Below are positions 17,222 to 26,162 of a stretch of DNA of 64,000 bases, piece after piece. The translations under genes were made by a program, and so were the position numbers. The stretch is taken from positions 248,001 through 312,000 of the forward strand of contig NZ_LMEW01000023.1 in the NCBI RefSeq assembly GCF_001426525.1, read 5' to 3'. Origin of the DNA: Massilia sp. Root133. GTDB lineage: Bacteria; Pseudomonadota; Gammaproteobacteria; Burkholderiales; Burkholderiaceae_D. Numbering within the stretch: position 1 is the first letter of the stretch; each line of letters starts with the position of its first letter. Below the pieces are notes generated by a model. It was not told where the DNA came from. It saw only the letters and a program-made list of their open reading frames with translations, and made no database searches.

Positions 17222-18085
17222 TTAATACTTTCGACTTGCGCTTTCGCAAATGAAATCCTCAAGCGACGTCGCACCGCGGACGGGGTCGTCCGGCCAGCGG
17301 TCCTGCTCGTCCAGCACGGTTCCCGTCATGCACGTATAACTGCGCGCCGCTTCCGCCGAAAAGCCGAGCTGGCGGAACGTCTGCTCCCAGGCATGGCGCG
17401 GGACGACCTCGACGTCGACGGGGCGGCCGAGTGCCCGCGCGAACGCGTCGGCGACGTCGAGCGGCGTGTAGCGGCGCGGGCCTTCGATGTAGAGGGTCTC
17501 CGTCCGGTCCGCGGGCTCCATCAGCCGCTGCGCGGCGGCTTCGCCCAGGTCGCAGGGCGCGACCATCGGGATGGCGGCATCTTCCGGAAAGAAGCTGGGC
17601 AGCTTGCCGCGGTGGCGCACCGTGTCGAGCATCTCGGTCCAGTTGCTCATGTAGTAGGCGCCGCGATTGACGGCGACAGGCACGGCCTGCGCCCGCAGCT
17701 TTTCCTCGAATTCGAACAGCACGGTCAGGTCGCCGCATGGCTCGCCGGCGCGCGCGCCGAACGTCGAGACGGCGACGGTCTTGCGCAGGCCGGATCCCGT
17801 TACCGCGTCGACGATGGCGGCGGCATTCGCGCGCTCGACGGCGTCCGTGTCGGTGAACGGCGCGGCCGGCGGATTCAGCAGCAGCGCGGTAGTGCCCGTA
17901 CGCAGGATGGCGCGCAGCGCGGGCACGTCGCGCACGTCCGCGACGGCGACTTTCGCGCCGGCATCCCGCAGCCCGGCCGCATGGCCGGCATTGCGCGTGA
18001 CGACCGTGACGGGTTCGCCCCGGCGCAGCAGCGCGCGGGCCGTGGCCGAGCCGACGTGGCCGGTGCCTCCGATGATGATGTGCAT
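17222..18085 (-). CDS. NmrA-like NAD(P)-binding oxidoreductase
   Basis: A 287-residue Rossmann-fold protein of the atypical short-chain dehydrogenase/NmrA group. The dinucleotide motif GGTGHVGSATARALL is at the N-terminus (residues 6-20), followed by VTRNAGHAAGLRDAGAKVAVADVRD, which is typical of NmrA and quinone-reductase-like sensors. AAGGAG precedes the ATG. It is divergent from the helicase-nuclease gene across a 113-bp gap that contains a small palindrome (TGACA-N5-TGTCA, 18131-18145). Members act as redox sensors or sugar-nucleotide or quinone reductases; which of these applies here is not clear. Confidence 0.87.
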   Translation of the reverse strand: MHIIIGGTGHVGSATARALLRRGEPVTVVTRNAGHAAGLRDAGAKVAVADVRDVPALRAILRTGTTALLLNPPAAPFTDTDAVERANAAAIVDAVTGSGLRKTVAVSTFGARAGEPCGDLTVLFEFEEKLRAQAVPVAVNRGAYYMSNWTEMLDTVRHRGKLPSFFPEDAAIPMVAPCDLGEAAAQRLMEPADRTETLYIEGPRRYTPLDVADAFARALGRPVDVEVVPRHAWEQTFRQLGFSAEAARSYTCMTGTVLDEQDRWPDDPVRGATSLEDFICESASRKY

Positions 18086-18198
18086 GACGATCTCCTTGGA
18101 TAACGAGGCGACAATGTTATGAGACGACGTTGACAGTTTTTGTCAGGAGCGTGGATTCGGTGGTATGGTCGAGATTGTTAATTTCCGACATACATTGC

Positions 18199-21100
18199 AT
18201 GGAATCAAAATCGCTGGCTTTTGCGGGATACTGGCGCAGTGCCCTGGCCGATGCGGCCCTCGGCAGCGGTGCATTGACGAAAGAGGAGATTGATGCGTTC
18301 CTCCACAGGCCACTCGACGAACTGGAGGGAGGCATTCTCCACGAGGACATCGTCGCGCAGATATTCGAGGGCGAAGCCGAGGGCGTCCAGACGGTTGACG
18401 TCGTGCTGCGTCCGCAGGTGCTCATCCTCAAGCTGGCGCATGGCCAGGCCCGCCGCAATGTCAAGCCGGCGTTCATTGCGCCGCTGCTGAGCACCGCCGT
18501 GCTGAGCCGGGCCGGCCGGCTTTACCCCACCGGTCACACTGTCGTGCCACGCGACTTGCTTGAGCCTTTGGAGCGTCCGGCGCTCGCCATTGGCACGGTG
18601 GACGTGCAGGACGTCTTCCTGACGACGCATTCGGCGCCGCGCATGGAGCCGGGCGAACCAGCGGCCGCAGCCGGCGAACTGGACGAACAATGGCGCGCTT
18701 ATCGGACATATTGCCGCAGCCTGTTCGAGGCCGTGGCGGATGGCTGGCAACCGCGCGCCGATGGTTACATCGATGCCGGGTACTGGTGCATCGGTAAAAC
18801 GGCCGCGGTGAAGGGCGCGGCGCTGCACATCCTCGGCTTGTACGATCATCTTGTCGAGAACCGTCCGCATGCCCCCCTGTTCGACCGTTATGCCTGCGAC
18901 GTGGCGGCGAGCCGGTTGCCGTGCCTGCCGCCGCATGCCCGCTTCGCCGCCCGGCTCGGGCATGCGAGCGACAGCTATCCGCTCGCGGATGCGCAGCGCG
19001 ACAGCTTGTCACACCTGCTGGCCGGACAGGCCGGTGACATCACCTGCGTGAACGGTCCACCCGGTACCGGCAAGACGACCTTGTTGCTGTCGGTCGTCGC
19101 CACGCTGTGGGCGCAGGCCGCGCTGGACGGTGGCGAAGCGCCGGTGATCGTCGCGGCGTCGACCAACAACCAGGCGGTGACCAACGTCATCGACGCCTTC
19201 GGTCGGGATTTCGCTACCGGCACCGGGCCGCTCGCCGGACGGTGGGTACCCGACGTCAGGAGTTTCGGCGCGTACTTCCCGGCACAGAGAAAGGAAGCCG
19301 AGGCTGCCGCCAGATATCAGACCCGGGCATTTTTCGAGACTGTGGAAAATGCCGCCTTCGTCACCGGGGCGGAAGCGCATTACCTCGAGCGGGCGAGGAA
19401 CGCCTTCCCCGACCTGCAGACGCCGACAGTGGACGCAGTGCTTGCGCGCCTCCAGGACGCCATTCGCGCGGCGGCCGGCAAGCTGGCGCGTCTGGAAGAC
19501 CTGTGGGCCACGCGTTCGCGCGCATCCACGGCCCTGCACGACGCTTTTGGCGCGACCCCGGACGACGCGCTGCGCACGTTGCACGAAGGGAGCGCGGCGC
19601 ACGAAGCCGACCTGGAATCCGCGCGCACGGTGCTTGACCAGTGGGAGTCCTACCTGGCGGGCGAATCGATCTGGCTGGCGCTGTTCTCCTGGCTGCCGCC
19701 CGTGGCGCGCAAGCGCTTACGGCTCGCGAAACAATTCTGGAAGTCGATCGCCGGGAATTCGACGCCGTGGGAGCATCCTGAGCAGGCGGAGGCCATTGCG
19801 AAGGAGCGGGTCGCGGAACACGCCGCCCGTATCGCCATGCTCAGGCAGGAGATCGCGCGCGGCGAGGCGTTGATGTCGACCCTGCGCCGGGCGACGCAGG
19901 AATGGGACACGGCGGCGGCGCTATACGTCGGTCACGCGATCCAGAAGGACCTGGCGGCCGTCGACTGTGCCCTCGACACGCAACTACGCTTCGACGTGTT
20001 CCGCTTGGCGACGCATTATTGGGAGGGGCGCTGGCTGCTCGACATGAAGGCGATTCTGCCGGACCTCGACAAGCAAAAGCGCAAGAGTGGCCGGGTCGCC
20101 GTCGAGGCGCGCTGGCGCCGGCGCATGAAGCTGACGCCGTGCGCCGTTTCCACCTTCTTCATGCTCCCCTCGCTGTTCAAGGTGCAGCGCTTCGAAGGTG
20201 GCGAATTCCTCGCGGATTATCTGTACGACGCTATCGACCTGTTGATCGTGGACGAAGCGGGGCAGGTGCTGCCGGAAGTGGCCGGCGCGGCGTTCGCGCT
20301 CGCCAAGCGGGCACTGGTGATCGGCGACACGATGCAGATCGCGCCGATCTGGTCGGTCCCGCGTCACGTCGATGGCGGCAATCTGCTCGAGCACGGCCTG
20401 CTCGAGGCGGGTGGAGACGACGCATCGTTCCAGCGGATCGCCGCGTCCGGCCGGACAGCATCGTCGGGCAGCGTAATGCGTATCGCCCAGCACGCGAGTC
20501 ATTATCGGTACGATCCAGACCTCTCCCCCGGGTTGTACCTGTACGAGCACCGGCGCTGCTACGACGACATCATCGCGTATTGCAACGCATTGTGCTACAA
20601 GGGCAAGCTGCTGCCCCGGCGCGGTCCGCGTCCGGCCGATGCGGACGGACTGCCCGCTCTCGGCTATTTGCACGTTGACGGTATCTGCCAGCGCAATCGC
20701 GGCGGCAGCGCGTACAACCTGCTCGAAGCGCAGACGATCGCAGCGTGGTTGAAGACGCACCGCGCGACGCTTGAGCTCCGCTACCGCAAACCGTTCGCGC
20801 AGATCGTGGGCATCGTGACCCCGTTCAGCGCCCAGGTGGACGCGATCGAAACAGCCTGCCGCGACGCGGGGCTGATGGAGCACGGTGCCGTTACGATCGG
20901 CACCGTGCACGCGTTGCAGGGAGCTGAGCGGCCGGTCGTCATTTTTTCCTCGTGTTACTCGAAGCACCTGGATGGCCGCTTCATGGACCGCGATCCCAGC
21001 ATGTTGAACGTGGCGGTGTCGCGCGCAAAGGACAGCTTCCTCCTGTTCGGCGACATGGATGTGCTGGAAACCGCCGCCCCGGCGACACCACGTGGTGTTC

Positions 21101-21693
21101 TGGCCGGCTTCCTGTTCGGCGACCCCGCCAACGCACTGCGTTTCGATACGGGCCCGCGCGCCGACCTGACGGCCGGGACGACTGGCGTGACGCATTTGCG
21201 CGATGCTCGCGAACATGACGATTTTCTGCTGGAGGTCCTGGCGGGCGCGCAGCGTGAAGTGCGCATCATGACGCCGTGGATCCGGCCGGACAGGATTCGC
21301 GCGCCGGCCGTCTGGAACGCGCTGCAGGCCGCGATTGCACGCGGCGTCGCCGTCCACGTCTATACGGACGAGGAATTCAACGTGGCGGCGCCCGATCGCG
21401 ACGCGGTGGCACGCAACCGCGAGGCTCTGCACGCTTTGCTCGACGCATTGAGCCGTGACGGCATGCATGCCGCCACCGTCCATAAGGTGCACAGCAAGAT
21501 CGTCACGGTTGACCAGTCGGTGTACTGCGTCGGGTCGTTCAACTGGTTCAGCGCATCCCGCGACGACACCCATGCGCGCCACGAAACGTCGCTGGTGTAT
21601 CGCGGCCGGGCTTTGAAAAGCGAAATCGATGCGATCCGGGACAGCCTGGAGCGCAGGGTGAAACGCAAGTACCCGGCAGCGGTACCTGCTTGA
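18199..21693 (+). CDS. SF1 helicase fused to phospholipase-D nuclease (Mokosh type II MkoC-like)
   Basis: A 1164-residue cytoplasmic protein. An N-terminal region without a recognised domain (about 1-270) leads into an SF1 helicase of the UPF1/DNA2 group: Walker A GPPGTGKTT (286-294), Walker B VDEAGQ (about 684-689), then the RecA2 motifs IGTVHALQGAERP and LNVAVSRAKD (about 937). A long insertion with coiled-coil-like helices lies between motif I and the DEAG box. The C-terminus holds one phospholipase-D HKD motif, H-S-K-x4-D from residue 1098, then GSFNW. This single-gene helicase-PLD architecture is that reported for the Mokosh type II anti-phage protein MkoC. The ATG at 18199 is preferred; a TTG at 18130 is weaker. 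Neighbours are a HipA/XRE pair, consistent with a defence island. Confidence 0.85.
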   Translation: MESKSLAFAGYWRSALADAALGSGALTKEEIDAFLHRPLDELEGGILHEDIVAQIFEGEAEGVQTVDVVLRPQVLILKLAHGQARRNVKPAFIAPLLSTAVLSRAGRLYPTGHTVVPRDLLEPLERPALAIGTVDVQDVFLTTHSAPRMEPGEPAAAAGELDEQWRAYRTYCRSLFEAVADGWQPRADGYIDAGYWCIGKTAAVKGAALHILGLYDHLVENRPHAPLFDRYACDVAASRLPCLPPHARFAARLGHASDSYPLADAQRDSLSHLLAGQAGDITCVNGPPGTGKTTLLLSVVATLWAQAALDGGEAPVIVAASTNNQAVTNVIDAFGRDFATGTGPLAGRWVPDVRSFGAYFPAQRKEAEAAARYQTRAFFETVENAAFVTGAEAHYLERARNAFPDLQTPTVDAVLARLQDAIRAAAGKLARLEDLWATRSRASTALHDAFGATPDDALRTLHEGSAAHEADLESARTVLDQWESYLAGESIWLALFSWLPPVARKRLRLAKQFWKSIAGNSTPWEHPEQAEAIAKERVAEHAARIAMLRQEIARGEALMSTLRRATQEWDTAAALYVGHAIQKDLAAVDCALDTQLRFDVFRLATHYWEGRWLLDMKAILPDLDKQKRKSGRVAVEARWRRRMKLTPCAVSTFFMLPSLFKVQRFEGGEFLADYLYDAIDLLIVDEAGQVLPEVAGAAFALAKRALVIGDTMQIAPIWSVPRHVDGGNLLEHGLLEAGGDDASFQRIAASGRTASSGSVMRIAQHASHYRYDPDLSPGLYLYEHRRCYDDIIAYCNALCYKGKLLPRRGPRPADADGLPALGYLHVDGICQRNRGGSAYNLLEAQTIAAWLKTHRATLELRYRKPFAQIVGIVTPFSAQVDAIETACRDAGLMEHGAVTIGTVHALQGAERPVVIFSSCYSKHLDGRFMDRDPSMLNVAVSRAKDSFLLFGDMDVLETAAPATPRGVLAGFLFGDPANALRFDTGPRADLTAGTTGVTHLRDAREHDDFLLEVLAGAQREVRIMTPWIRPDRIRAPAVWNALQAAIARGVAVHVYTDEEFNVAAPDRDAVARNREALHALLDALSRDGMHAATVHKVHSKIVTVDQSVYCVGSFNWFSASRDDTHARHETSLVYRGRALKSEIDAIRDSLERRVKRKYPAAVPA

Positions 21694-21711
21694 GGTTCGC
21701 CCGACGCCTCG

Positions 21712-21750
21712 CCGCCCGACAGGAAATCATGCCGGGCGGGATTTCTTTTT
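21712..21750 (+). terminator. Probable terminator of the helicase-nuclease gene
   Basis: CCGCCCG (21712-21718) pairs with CGGGCGG (21733-21739) across a 14-base loop and is followed by ATTTCTTTTT. It starts 18 bases after the helicase stop. It overlaps the last codons of the convergent XRE gene, so the two genes share this 3' boundary. The loop is long, and an alternative GAAATC/GATTTC pairing competes with it. Confidence 0.5.
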
Positions 21751-22314
21751 CAAATCGGTATCCGCCTTGCGCGTGGCCGCCTCCTTGCGTACGCGGTGTT
21801 GCACTTTGGAAGGCAAAATGGATGAGTCGGCCACGCCTTCCGACGCATTGTGTTGCCCACTGAAAGCGCCTAACTGGGCGCCAAGATCGTGCACCATCTC
21901 GTTGAGTTCGCGCATTTGGGCAGCAAGTTCCTCTCTCGTTTCGACGAGTACGCGAAGTCCCTCTGCAACGTCGATGGCGCCGGTCTGCGTAACCCTGTCG
22001 TCAGAGAAGGTCCGCTCCAGATCCGCATCCCGCGCGGCGCGTCGGATCGGAACGAACGCCACCTCCAGGCCAAAGAACTGTCCAATGCGATTCATAGTCG
22101 CGACAGTGGGGTTTGCCTGGCCAAGCTCGATCGCCTTGATGACGCGTGCACTGACCCCGCGATGACGAGCGAATTCTTCCTGCGTCATGCCGGCGATCGC
22201 GCGCATTTCGCGCACCCCTTCGGTGAGCGAAAGATTGGCCGCGGCCGCCGACTCCAGCATCCGGTTGCGCCGCTCGCGGGCCTCTGCCTTGTCCAACGGT
22301 TTTCTTTTACTCAT
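21727..22314 (-). CDS. XRE-family regulator, HipB-like antitoxin
   Basis: A 195-residue protein with one helix-turn-helix (about residues 35-90: EMRAIAGMTQEEFARHRGVSARVIKAIELGQANPTVATMNRIGQFFGL) between basic tails. The last 20 residues are strongly basic (Lys/Arg). It lies two bases downstream of the HipA kinase gene, so the two are co-transcribed, and it is the expected DNA-binding antitoxin and autorepressor. At 195 residues it is about twice as long as E. coli HipB (88), with a C-terminal extension (about 100-195) of unknown role. The usual HipB-HipA order is reversed here: toxin first. Confidence 0.82.
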   Translation of the reverse strand: MSKRKPLDKAEARERRNRMLESAAAANLSLTEGVREMRAIAGMTQEEFARHRGVSARVIKAIELGQANPTVATMNRIGQFFGLEVAFVPIRRAARDADLERTFSDDRVTQTGAIDVAEGLRVLVETREELAAQMRELNEMVHDLGAQLGAFSGQHNASEGVADSSILPSKVQHRVRKEAATRKADTDLKKKSRPA

Positions 22315-22316
22315 GA

Positions 22317-23597
22317 CTATCTCAGTGCCAGAAGTTGGGTGCGTTGCGCTTCGATGCTGGGCGCGACGAAATCGACGATGTCATTATCGACGCCCACGTC
22401 GCGCATGCAATCGGACAGGGTCGCCAATTGTTCACCGAACCGTACCAGGGCCCCGACGACCTCCGCACGTTCCGGCCCGGGCAAGGCCAACTGCGCCAGG
22501 ATGTCCTGCCAGTTCCGCAGCTCTTTACGACTCTCCGGATGGTACCAGCGCGCCGACCGGGTGATGCCCTCGGGGTCCAGGTACATCGGCGCGAAATCGA
22601 ACAGAGGCGTCATGCGCGTGACACCGTCGACGGTCTGCACGGCCGTATTGCGTGCATGATTGTCCGTGTTGCGCATGGCCAGGTTGAGCACGTCGCGCCG
22701 GATGAACTCGATGGTCTCCGCAAGCGGCTCATCGACCACGCTTCGAATCGCGTTCACCAACCCGAACTGGTCGGCCTGGGTGCCGAAGCCGGCCAAGCCA
22801 GCGATCGAGGCGACGCTCTCCTGATGGAACCGCAGCACCCGCCCATCCTGGGCGCGGCGGTCGAAGCGCGGAATGAACAGCATGTCGCCGTGCAGGACCG
22901 GGACGTCGAAACTGCGGATGCCGAAGCGCCGCGCGACTTCCATGTAGCGGGCTTCGTTGCGCAGGACCTTGCGGTCGGCGTCCGAGGGGCCGCGCGGGCG
23001 CTTGATGATGTAGTGGCGTTGGGCCTGATCATCGGGCAGGGCCGCGTCGGGATACCAGTTGCCATCGTACGCCCGGGTCAACAAGTATTTGGGGGCGACA
23101 CCCTGGACACCCGTGCCACCCGCGGCCAGCATGCCGTGCACCATCATCATTTCATGAAAGTCGGGCGAGCGCGCCAGCAACCCGTCAAACGTGAAGCCGT
23201 CAGCGGCCAGGTCATGTCGCTCGACATGCTGTTCGTAGTAGTGGACGGCTTCCCGGATGCGCAAGCGCCCGATCGGGTTGAAGGCACCGGCGCACAGTAA
23301 CGGCAGATCGGACGCCTGGGCGTCGGGAAGTTTGAGATGGTCGAGCAGGAATCTGCGTCCATTACCTTGCGGTACGAGGTCGTACAGGAAAGTGGGCCAA
23401 GTTTTGCGAACGTGACGATCCGCATCCACCGGAATCACAAGCGACACAGGCGGCGGTGCATCGCCGAGGGCATAGAGCAGATCGTATTCGAACACACAGT
23501 CGTTCGGCCGGAAGCCATTCCGCACCACATCGGAGAAGCTTGCCTGCGCCGCTTCCCGCCACTCGCCTTCGTGAAAAATCTCGATATGACAGTCCAT
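22317..23597 (-). CDS. HipA family serine/threonine kinase toxin
   Basis: A 426-residue HipA-fold protein. The N-terminal subdomain (1-140) carries the HipA landmarks GFRPNDCVFEYDLLYALGD and FLYDLVPQGNGR; the core has YLLTRA and HYIIKRPRG (ATP-lysine region), a catalytic loop in MRNTDNHARNTAV and the metal-binding LFDFAPMYLDPEG in place of DFG. The kinase residues are therefore intact. Known HipA proteins phosphorylate glutamyl-tRNA synthetase or other translation factors and cause dormancy. It is the first gene of the pair with the XRE gene; the promoter lies in the 48-bp gap before it. HipA, HipT and CtkA-like subfamilies cannot be separated by eye. Confidence 0.87.
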   Translation of the reverse strand: MDCHIEIFHEGEWREAAQASFSDVVRNGFRPNDCVFEYDLLYALGDAPPPVSLVIPVDADRHVRKTWPTFLYDLVPQGNGRRFLLDHLKLPDAQASDLPLLCAGAFNPIGRLRIREAVHYYEQHVERHDLAADGFTFDGLLARSPDFHEMMMVHGMLAAGGTGVQGVAPKYLLTRAYDGNWYPDAALPDDQAQRHYIIKRPRGPSDADRKVLRNEARYMEVARRFGIRSFDVPVLHGDMLFIPRFDRRAQDGRVLRFHQESVASIAGLAGFGTQADQFGLVNAIRSVVDEPLAETIEFIRRDVLNLAMRNTDNHARNTAVQTVDGVTRMTPLFDFAPMYLDPEGITRSARWYHPESRKELRNWQDILAQLALPGPERAEVVGALVRFGEQLATLSDCMRDVGVDNDIVDFVAPSIEAQRTQLLALR

Positions 23598-23611
23598 GCC
23601 CGGCTTGTGCT

Positions 23612-23645
23612 TTAAAAGTGCATTAAAAGGTACTGGAAGAGTATA
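23612..23645 (-). promoter_or_regulatory. Candidate hipA promoter and tandem operator
   Basis: Reading the minus strand, a good -10 hexamer TATACT (23645-23640) is followed by two CTTTTAA repeats (plus-strand TTAAAAG at 23612-23618 and 23623-23629) spaced 11 bp, one helical turn, then the hipA ATG at 23597. Repeats between the -10 and the start codon suit autorepression by the XRE protein. The -35 (TTCCCG at about 23668-23663) is poor, so this is tentative. Confidence 0.4.
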
Positions 23646-24509
23646 TCAGTCGAAGCCACGTACGGGAAAATCCACATCCCGCTGGATCCAGTTGCGCGGC
23701 GAATACGCAGTGCGCGCATCCGTTACGTGCAAGGTAAACGCGTGCCGCGAGACAGGCGACCGGTTCGGCGCGCTGTAGTGCGGCAGCAGCCCATGGAAGC
23801 AGACGAGGTCCCCCGCCTTGGCCTCCAGCGGCACGGCCGTGCTGTCGTCCGGCCACGGCGTGCTGTCCAGTTTTTCCATCGTGATGGCATCGCCGTCGCG
23901 GAGAAAACGCTCGCGCAGCGGGCCGCGGTGGCCGCCCGGTTCGACCCACAGGCAGCCGTTCTCGATGGTCGCGTCTTCCAGCGCGAACCAGAACGTCGTC
24001 ACGCTGATCGGCGTGGAATCGAAGAACGTCGCGTCCTGGTGCCAGCGCACTTCGCCGCCGATGCCCGGCTGCTTGAAGATGTACATCGATTGCCAGATCT
24101 GCGGCTGTTCCAGGCCCAGGTCGCGCGCGGCGGCGGCCAGCTTCGCATCGTGCGTGAACGCTTTGAACACGGGGTCGAGGTCGTGCATGGCGTGGCCGAT
24201 CTTGTTGATCGACAGGGCCTTGGCCTGCTTCAGCTGGCCGTCCGGGCCGAAGGCTTCCTCTTCGAAGAAGCAGCGGATCGTGTTGTCCGAGCCGAGGAAC
24301 CAGGCGTCGCTGGCTCTCGCCTGGTCGCGCGTCGTGAAGATGGCGCGCGATTCGGCAGGGTCGAACGCGTCGACGATCTCGCCGGCGCGTGCACGCAGGC
24401 GCGCGATCTCGTCGGCTGATTTGAAATTCGGGATGACGATGTAGCCGTCGCGCTGGAATCGGTCGCGTTGTTCGGGAGTGAGCATGGCATGGTCCATCAA
24501 CAAAACCAT
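23646..24509 (-). CDS. Phytanoyl-CoA dioxygenase (PhyH) family protein
   Basis: A protein of about 287 residues with a 2-oxoglutarate/Fe(II) double-stranded beta-helix. The metal residues are His and Asp in VRWHQDATFF and a distal His in the segment LVCFHGLLPHYSAPNRS, with an Arg of SRHAFTLHV as the likely 2OG anchor. The N-terminus MLTPEQRDRFQRDGYIVIP is the family opening. Three in-frame starts are possible (24509, 24497, 24485); none has a strong ribosome-binding site. It starts 12 bases after the M29-like gene and is probably co-transcribed with it. PhyH enzymes hydroxylate acyl-CoAs, amino acids or natural products; no substrate is indicated. Confidence 0.88.
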   Translation of the reverse strand: MVLLMDHAMLTPEQRDRFQRDGYIVIPNFKSADEIARLRARAGEIVDAFDPAESRAIFTTRDQARASDAWFLGSDNTIRCFFEEEAFGPDGQLKQAKALSINKIGHAMHDLDPVFKAFTHDAKLAAAARDLGLEQPQIWQSMYIFKQPGIGGEVRWHQDATFFDSTPISVTTFWFALEDATIENGCLWVEPGGHRGPLRERFLRDGDAITMEKLDSTPWPDDSTAVPLEAKAGDLVCFHGLLPHYSAPNRSPVSRHAFTLHVTDARTAYSPRNWIQRDVDFPVRGFD

Positions 24510-24520
24510 GCCATTGTAGA

Positions 24521-25558
24521 TCAGGCGGCCACCGTCCACGCACCGTCCGCATACACGCGTTCGTCGTCCAGGTACACCGCATCCGTCACGACGAACACGT
24601 CGATGTGGTAACGCGCATCCTTGCGCTTGAACCCCGGTTTCGCGTACACACCGTGCTTGGCGCCCAGCGACAGATGGATGCCGCACATGCGCTCGTACGT
24701 GCCGATGTCGTCCACGCGGCGCTCGCGCGTGAAGGCGCGATTCATGCCGAAGCCGAGTTCGCGCACCCAGACTTCGCCCTCGTCGCGGCGGATGATGTCG
24801 AGGACTTCCTGGAACGCCGGCGTGACGTTCTCCGTGCCGACCACGCGGCCCTTCTCGATGACGAGCGTGATCGGTGACTCGGGCCGGTTGACGAGGTAAG
24901 ACGTGTCGCCGAACACGTGGACTTGCGCGCGCCCGCTGACGGCTTCCAGGTCGCGCGCTTCCGTGAACACTTCGCCGATCGGGAACTGGCCGCCCACATT
25001 GCTCATCGCGCTGTAGTCGCCCACGTTCAGCTTCGCGCTTTCCAGCGGCGAGTCGAACGTGAGGACCTCGCCGCCGCCATGCACCTCGGCGCGGCGGGCG
25101 CGGTCGATGCGCGTCTTCAGCGCATGGCCCACGCCGCGGAAGTAGGCGGGATCGTAGGCCAGCGCCTCGATGTAGTGCTCGCCCTGCGCGCCCGGCATGC
25201 GCGACAGGTGCACGTGCTCGATGACCTTCAGGCCCAGCTTGAACAATTCCACGCGCAGGCGGAAGCCGTCCAGGCGGAAGTTCGTCGACTGCACGAGCAC
25301 GACGAGATCCTGCGGCGCCAGCGTGCGGAACGTCGCGAGCACCTCGTCGGGGGGCACCGTGTCGAAGTCGATGAACGTGGCCTCCGGCAGGTTCGCGCGG
25401 TAGGCGGCGACGAGGCCGCGGGCCAGGGCCGTGCGGGTGTCGAAGACGACCAGCGCGCGCCGCTCGGGCGTGTGTTCGAGCGCGATCGCGAGCACGTCGC
25501 GCAGGTGCGCGGTGGCGGAGTCGATGGCGGCGGCGGGCAGGGCGTCGGTGGGCGTCAT
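24521..25558 (-). CDS. M29 aminopeptidase-like / NicX-like metalloprotein
   Basis: A 345-residue cytoplasmic protein resembling the M29 (aminopeptidase T) superfamily, which also includes 2,5-dihydroxypyridine dioxygenase NicX. Visible landmarks are FPIGEVFTEARDL (Glu196), LGFGMNRAFTRERRVDD, GIHLSLGAKHGVYAKP (His294, His302) and YHIDVFV (His318, Asp320). Length and the His-x-Asp pair near the C-terminus fit NicX-like enzymes as well as short M29 members. The start MTPTDAL at 25558 is chosen over a longer frame. The gene lies 12 bases before the PhyH gene, so a two-gene catabolic operon is possible. Peptidase against ring-cleaving dioxygenase cannot be decided by eye. Confidence 0.7.
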   Translation of the reverse strand: MTPTDALPAAAIDSATAHLRDVLAIALEHTPERRALVVFDTRTALARGLVAAYRANLPEATFIDFDTVPPDEVLATFRTLAPQDLVVLVQSTNFRLDGFRLRVELFKLGLKVIEHVHLSRMPGAQGEHYIEALAYDPAYFRGVGHALKTRIDRARRAEVHGGGEVLTFDSPLESAKLNVGDYSAMSNVGGQFPIGEVFTEARDLEAVSGRAQVHVFGDTSYLVNRPESPITLVIEKGRVVGTENVTPAFQEVLDIIRRDEGEVWVRELGFGMNRAFTRERRVDDIGTYERMCGIHLSLGAKHGVYAKPGFKRKDARYHIDVFVVTDAVYLDDERVYADGAWTVAA

Positions 25559-25670
25559 GGCGTGGCTGGAGGGGGAAGACAACCCGGCATTATACGGCCT
25601 CCGCACCCTTGCGGCAGGTCACGACCTGTCCAGCTGGATTGTTGCACAGTCTGGCTGTCAGGAGCCCATC

Positions 25671-26162
25671 ATGTTGATTCGTAAAGGAAATTTCCTAAAG
25701 CTCATTCTGGTTGGCGTGCTGCTGGTTTGTCTCTCGGCGCGTGCGGCGGCGTTGCGCGCACCGGAGACCGTGGCCGCGGAATTCTATGGCTGGTACCTGC
25801 AGACGCTCGACGCCGACCAGGATCCGCTGAGCGACCGCTACGACCGTCTGAATGCCTACGTCGCGAAGCCGCTCGTCGACCAGCTGGTGAAACGCCTGCA
25901 GGAGCAAAAGGCGGCAGCGGGCGACTACTTCCTGCAATCGCCGCGCATCCACGGCGCATGGTTGCGGGGGCGCGTGCAGGCCGTCACCCTGCGCCGCCAG
26001 GCGCGCAGCGCCGACGTCCTCGTCACCCTCGACGGCGACGGCGACGCGAAACATGAAGTGGTGCTGACGATGGTGCTGGACAACGGCACGTGGAAGATCC
26101 GCCACGTGAACCGGGCGGCACTCGATGCTGCCGAAAGTTCCATTTCCCGCGCCGCTATTTGA
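25671..26162 (+). CDS. DUF3828-like periplasmic protein
   Basis: A 163-residue protein with a signal peptide (FLKLILVGVLLVCLSARAAA) and a small alpha+beta domain in which TVAAEFYGWYLQTL and the C-terminal VVLTMVLDNGTWKIRHV match the DUF3828 pattern (NTF2-like fold). AGGAG lies before the ATG at 25671. Codons upstream in the same frame back to 25431 are non-coding. It stands alone on the plus strand, 135 bp ahead of the tubulin-like operon; a weak hairpin (26243-26248/26260-26265) lies between them. Function unknown; homologues are single-domain secreted proteins. Confidence 0.75.
   Translation: MLIRKGNFLKLILVGVLLVCLSARAAALRAPETVAAEFYGWYLQTLDADQDPLSDRYDRLNAYVAKPLVDQLVKRLQEQKAAAGDYFLQSPRIHGAWLRGRVQAVTLRRQARSADVLVTLDGDGDAKHEVVLTMVLDNGTWKIRHVNRAALDAAESSISRAAI

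Noticed and set aside
18131..18145. TGACA-N5-TGTCA palindrome between the NmrA-like and helicase genes
   Set aside because: Short arms, single copy, and no matching -10 box at the right distance; kept only as a remark.
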